Source: Anaerolineales bacterium (GTDB lineage Bacteria > Chloroflexota > Anaerolineae > Anaerolineales > Villigracilaceae). Taken from it: DNA of 8,409 nucleotides. Each line of letters opens with the position of its first letter. Position 1 is the first letter of the stretch. The notes below the pieces were generated by a model. That model did not search any database. It was not told the DNA's origin and saw nothing but the letters and a program-made list of their open reading frames with translations. This document shows, piece after piece, positions 6,683 through 8,409 of the stretch. The position numbers were made by a program, and so were the translations under genes. The stretch lies in the NCBI GenBank assembly GCA_016789485.1, contig JAEURE010000100.1, positions 1 through 8,409 of the forward strand, given 5' to 3'.

Positions 6683-6720
6683 AAAAAAAAACTCCACCAC
6701 ATACGATGGAAGTTTTTTTT
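6683..6720 (-). terminator. A-tract/U-tract hairpin terminator after the sensor operon (possibly bidirectional)
   Basis: Nine A (6683-6691) and eight T (6713-6720) on the plus strand flank CTCCA and TGGAAG arms that pair with one bulged base around a loop of about 10 bases. Read on the minus strand, this is an A-tract, a short stem and a nine-U tail, 31 bp after the stop of the second binding-protein gene. It separates the kinase/binding-protein operon from the LacI gene. The layout is symmetrical enough to terminate from either side. Confidence 0.8.
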
Positions 6721-6751
6721 CGATAAAAGTTAATTTTCTTTTGATAGAGCG

Positions 6752-7750
6752 TCAGTATTTTCGGGTTGGCAAAATTTCAGCGGCGTCTTCAGGGAAAAAC
6801 ACGCTCTCAATAGATGGAACCCACTTTGGAATAAGTTGGCCATTTACCACCTTCAGGGCCAATTCAAAAAATTGCGGGCCAAGCAAGGGATTGCACTCCA
6901 CGGTTGCATTTAATTTACCAGCGATCATCGCTTCAAAGGCGCCCCGGGCAGCATCTATCGAAACGATCATAATGTCTTCACCCGGCTTGAGTCCATACTC
7001 TTCAATTGCCTCAATGGCGCCAAGCGCCATATCGTCATTATGAGCATATACAGCTGTGATTTCGCTGCCGTACTTTTCCAAGAATGCAGCCATCACTTCC
7101 CTGCCTCGCGCGCGTGTAAAATCGCCAGACTCCGAGGCAATGATCTTCATCCCTGGATAATCTTTTATGACCTCTCGAAAACCTGTATAACGGTCATTGG
7201 CTGGAGCGGAGCCGATCGTTCCCACCAACTCAACAATACTGGCCTTGCCGTCGACAAGTTCAGCCATAATACGAGCCGCTTTACGACCTTCTTCAAGGAA
7301 ATCGGACCCTAAGTAAGATACGTACAAGTCGTCTGGGACAGCCGCACGCCGATCCACCAAAATAATGGGAATCCCTGCATCTTTGGCTTCCTGGAATACC
7401 TCATCCCAGCCCGTTTCGACAATCGGTGAAATCCCTATAACGTCCACTTTTTGTATGATGAGTTTACGTATCGCCTCAATCTGATTATCCTGTTTTTGTT
7501 GTGCATCGAGAAAACGCAATTCCACTCCCAATTGTTCTGCTGTTTCTTTAATCGAAATGGTGTTCGCCGCCCGCCACTCACTTTCGGCTCCCAACTGAGC
7601 GTAGCCAACGATCAGATCTTCATATCTTTTCTCTAGGGAATTGGAATCAGGCTGGAGGGTAGATAAAGAATCTGGTTGTCGAGAACAACCCACAAATCCA
7701 AGGATTGAAGCGAAAATTGGAACAAAAAACAAAAAACGTGAAATCCTCAT
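6752..7750 (-). CDS. second YtfQ-type sugar-binding lipoprotein, probably the sensor partner of the histidine kinase
   Basis: Exported sugar-binding protein, 332 residues from the ATG at 7750, paralogous to the transporter's binding protein. A hydrophobic signal segment ends FVGC (Cys22); Phe at -3 is a little unusual for a lipobox, but the placement is right. It lacks the TEAP-rich linker of its paralogue. Ligand-site blocks are AESEWRAANT (55-64), DRR (133-135), DRYTGFRE (186-193), SGDFTRARG (208-216), HNDDM (237-241) and VECNPLL near 291. In a 39-residue C-terminal block, 26 positions are identical to the other binding protein, and both proteins end in RKY. The gene starts 37 bp after the histidine kinase and is followed by a terminator, so it belongs to the kinase operon, not the transporter operon. 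That suggests a role in presenting sugar to the kinase (three-component sensing), although supplying the transporter is also possible. AAGGAGA lies 10 bases before the ATG; a TTG at 7753 is an alternative start. Confidence 0.9.
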   Translation of the reverse strand: MRISRFLFFVPIFASILGFVGCSRQPDSLSTLQPDSNSLEKRYEDLIVGYAQLGAESEWRAANTISIKETAEQLGVELRFLDAQQKQDNQIEAIRKLIIQKVDVIGISPIVETGWDEVFQEAKDAGIPIILVDRRAAVPDDLYVSYLGSDFLEEGRKAARIMAELVDGKASIVELVGTIGSAPANDRYTGFREVIKDYPGMKIIASESGDFTRARGREVMAAFLEKYGSEITAVYAHNDDMALGAIEAIEEYGLKPGEDIMIVSIDAARGAFEAMIAGKLNATVECNPLLGPQFFELALKVVNGQLIPKWVPSIESVFFPEDAAEILPTRKY

Positions 7751-7787
7751 CAAAACGAATTCTCCTTGAGGTCTCTAGCTGCGCCTC

Positions 7788-8409
7788 TTAATCCTGACCG
7801 ACGGCTGTTTCTTCCTTCTGAAGAATTGTCTCCATTTTGGCCGGGATTACCAAGCTTACACACGTGCCACCTGTGTATTCACTTTGAACCGAAAGTCCAT
7901 ACGGCTTTCCGTAATACAGCCTGACACGGTTATTTACGTTGCCAAGTCCAAAACCGCTTTCCAATTTGATATCCCCCGATTCTTCTTCCAGATCGGCGCG
8001 AAGCTGAGCCAGTTTTTCGGGGGTGAAACCGATCCCATCATCTTCCACTTCGAGCAAAATCTCTTCTTCATTCTTTCGTCTGGCACGCACATGGATCATG
8101 CCCTTCTGCCGCTTGTTTTTGATGCCGTGATAAAGGGCATTTTCCACCAGTGGTTGCAGCAACAGCTTCAAGATCGTATTCTCGGCCACATCCTCTTCCA
8201 CTTCTATCTTGAAATCCAGAATATCACGGTAACGCATCCTTTGGATGGTCAGATAACTTCGGATGCGTTCCAACTCTTCGCCGATGGTTATCCAATCCAT
8301 GCCTTTGCTAAGGCTGATACGAAAAAAGCTCGATAATGCGCTGACGATCTTAACTACCTGGTCGGTCTTCTTGGATTCCGCCATCCAAATAATCGTATCG
8401 AGAGTATTA
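7788..8409 (-). CDS. YesM/LytS-type sensor histidine kinase, C-terminal part (5' end outside window)
   Basis: Signal-transducing kinase of a two-component system; only the last 206 codons are in the window. The frame is open through the right edge and its first visible residues are NTLDTIIWMAE, which in His_kinase (PF06580) proteins directly follow the PHFLY motif. The phospho-accepting histidine should therefore lie four codons beyond the edge, and the in-window ATG at 8384 is an internal methionine. Visible kinase parts (fragment numbering from the first full codon at 8408) are the N-box QPLVENALYHG (about 85-95), the D-box DDGIGF (123-128) and the G-box GFGLGNVNNRVRLYYG (152-167), ending in a GGTCVSLVIP strand. 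The missing N-terminal part probably carries membrane helices and an extracellular sensor region. The sugar-binding lipoprotein 37 bp downstream is its likely sensory partner. The cognate AraC-type or LytTR response regulator is not in the window and may lie just beyond it. Confidence 0.93.
   Translation of the reverse strand, partial: NTLDTIIWMAESKKTDQVVKIVSALSSFFRISLSKGMDWITIGEELERIRSYLTIQRMRYRDILDFKIEVEEDVAENTILKLLLQPLVENALYHGIKNKRQKGMIHVRARRKNEEEILLEVEDDGIGFTPEKLAQLRADLEEESGDIKLESGFGLGNVNNRVRLYYGKPYGLSVQSEYTGGTCVSLVIPAKMETILQKEETAVGQD

Noticed and set aside
7884..8336. A 150-codon open frame on the plus strand
   Set aside because: It is antisense to the histidine kinase, whose N-, D- and G-boxes are clear; no recognisable protein features of its own.
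8382..8384. ATG at 8384 as the start of a short 198-residue kinase
   Set aside because: The frame is open upstream to the edge and reads NTLDTIIW, the segment that follows the phospho-accepting His motif, so the gene clearly begins outside the window.
1..8409. tRNA, rRNA, CRISPR array, insertion sequence or prophage remnants
   Set aside because: No spaced direct repeats, transposase-like proteins, terminal inverted repeats or tRNA-like cloverleaf were seen; the window is filled by a coherent sugar locus.

Overview
The window holds one sugar-transport and sugar-sensing locus, with every recognisable gene on the minus strand (transcribed right to left). From right to left: the C-terminal end of a YesM/LytS-type sensor histidine kinase (partial, cut by the right edge); a YtfQ-type sugar-binding lipoprotein 37 bp after it; a strong A-tract/U-tract hairpin terminator; a LacI-family regulator with a tandem palindromic operator just before its TTG start; a 241-bp leader region; then a complete ytfQ-ytfR-ytfT-yjfF sugar ABC transporter (binding lipoprotein, double ATPase, two permeases). 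The ATPase/permease and permease/permease junctions are both 4-bp ATGA overlaps. The gene order and conserved motifs match the E. coli furanose (galactofuranose) importer YtfQRT-YjfF. The exact sugar here is an inference; another furanose such as arabinofuranose is possible.

The most unusual feature is at the left edge. The second permease (yjfF) does not stop after its normal ~335 residues. The frame stays open to base 1 (507 codons in the window, no stop seen) and adds a basic linker, one extra membrane helix and a soluble, probably extracytoplasmic domain with four cysteines, including a CxxC. It is therefore either a permease fused to an unrecognised exported domain or, less likely, two in-frame genes.

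The logic of the locus: a histidine kinase co-transcribed with a non-transporter copy of the sugar-binding protein suggests sugar sensing by a binding protein that feeds a two-component system. The response regulator would lie beyond the right edge. A LacI regulator next to the transporter operon would add a second, intracellular sugar-sensing layer. The two binding proteins are clear paralogues but differ at ligand-site positions, so the sensor and importer may not see exactly the same ligand.

Organism: probably an anaerobic Chloroflexota (Anaerolineae-like) bacterium. The reasons are the Thr-Glu-Ala-Pro-rich linker after the lipobox of the binding protein, intermediate GC with good Shine-Dalgarno sites, and the style of the fused domain. 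This is an inference from style and is not proven. No tRNA, rRNA, CRISPR array, insertion sequence or phage gene was seen.
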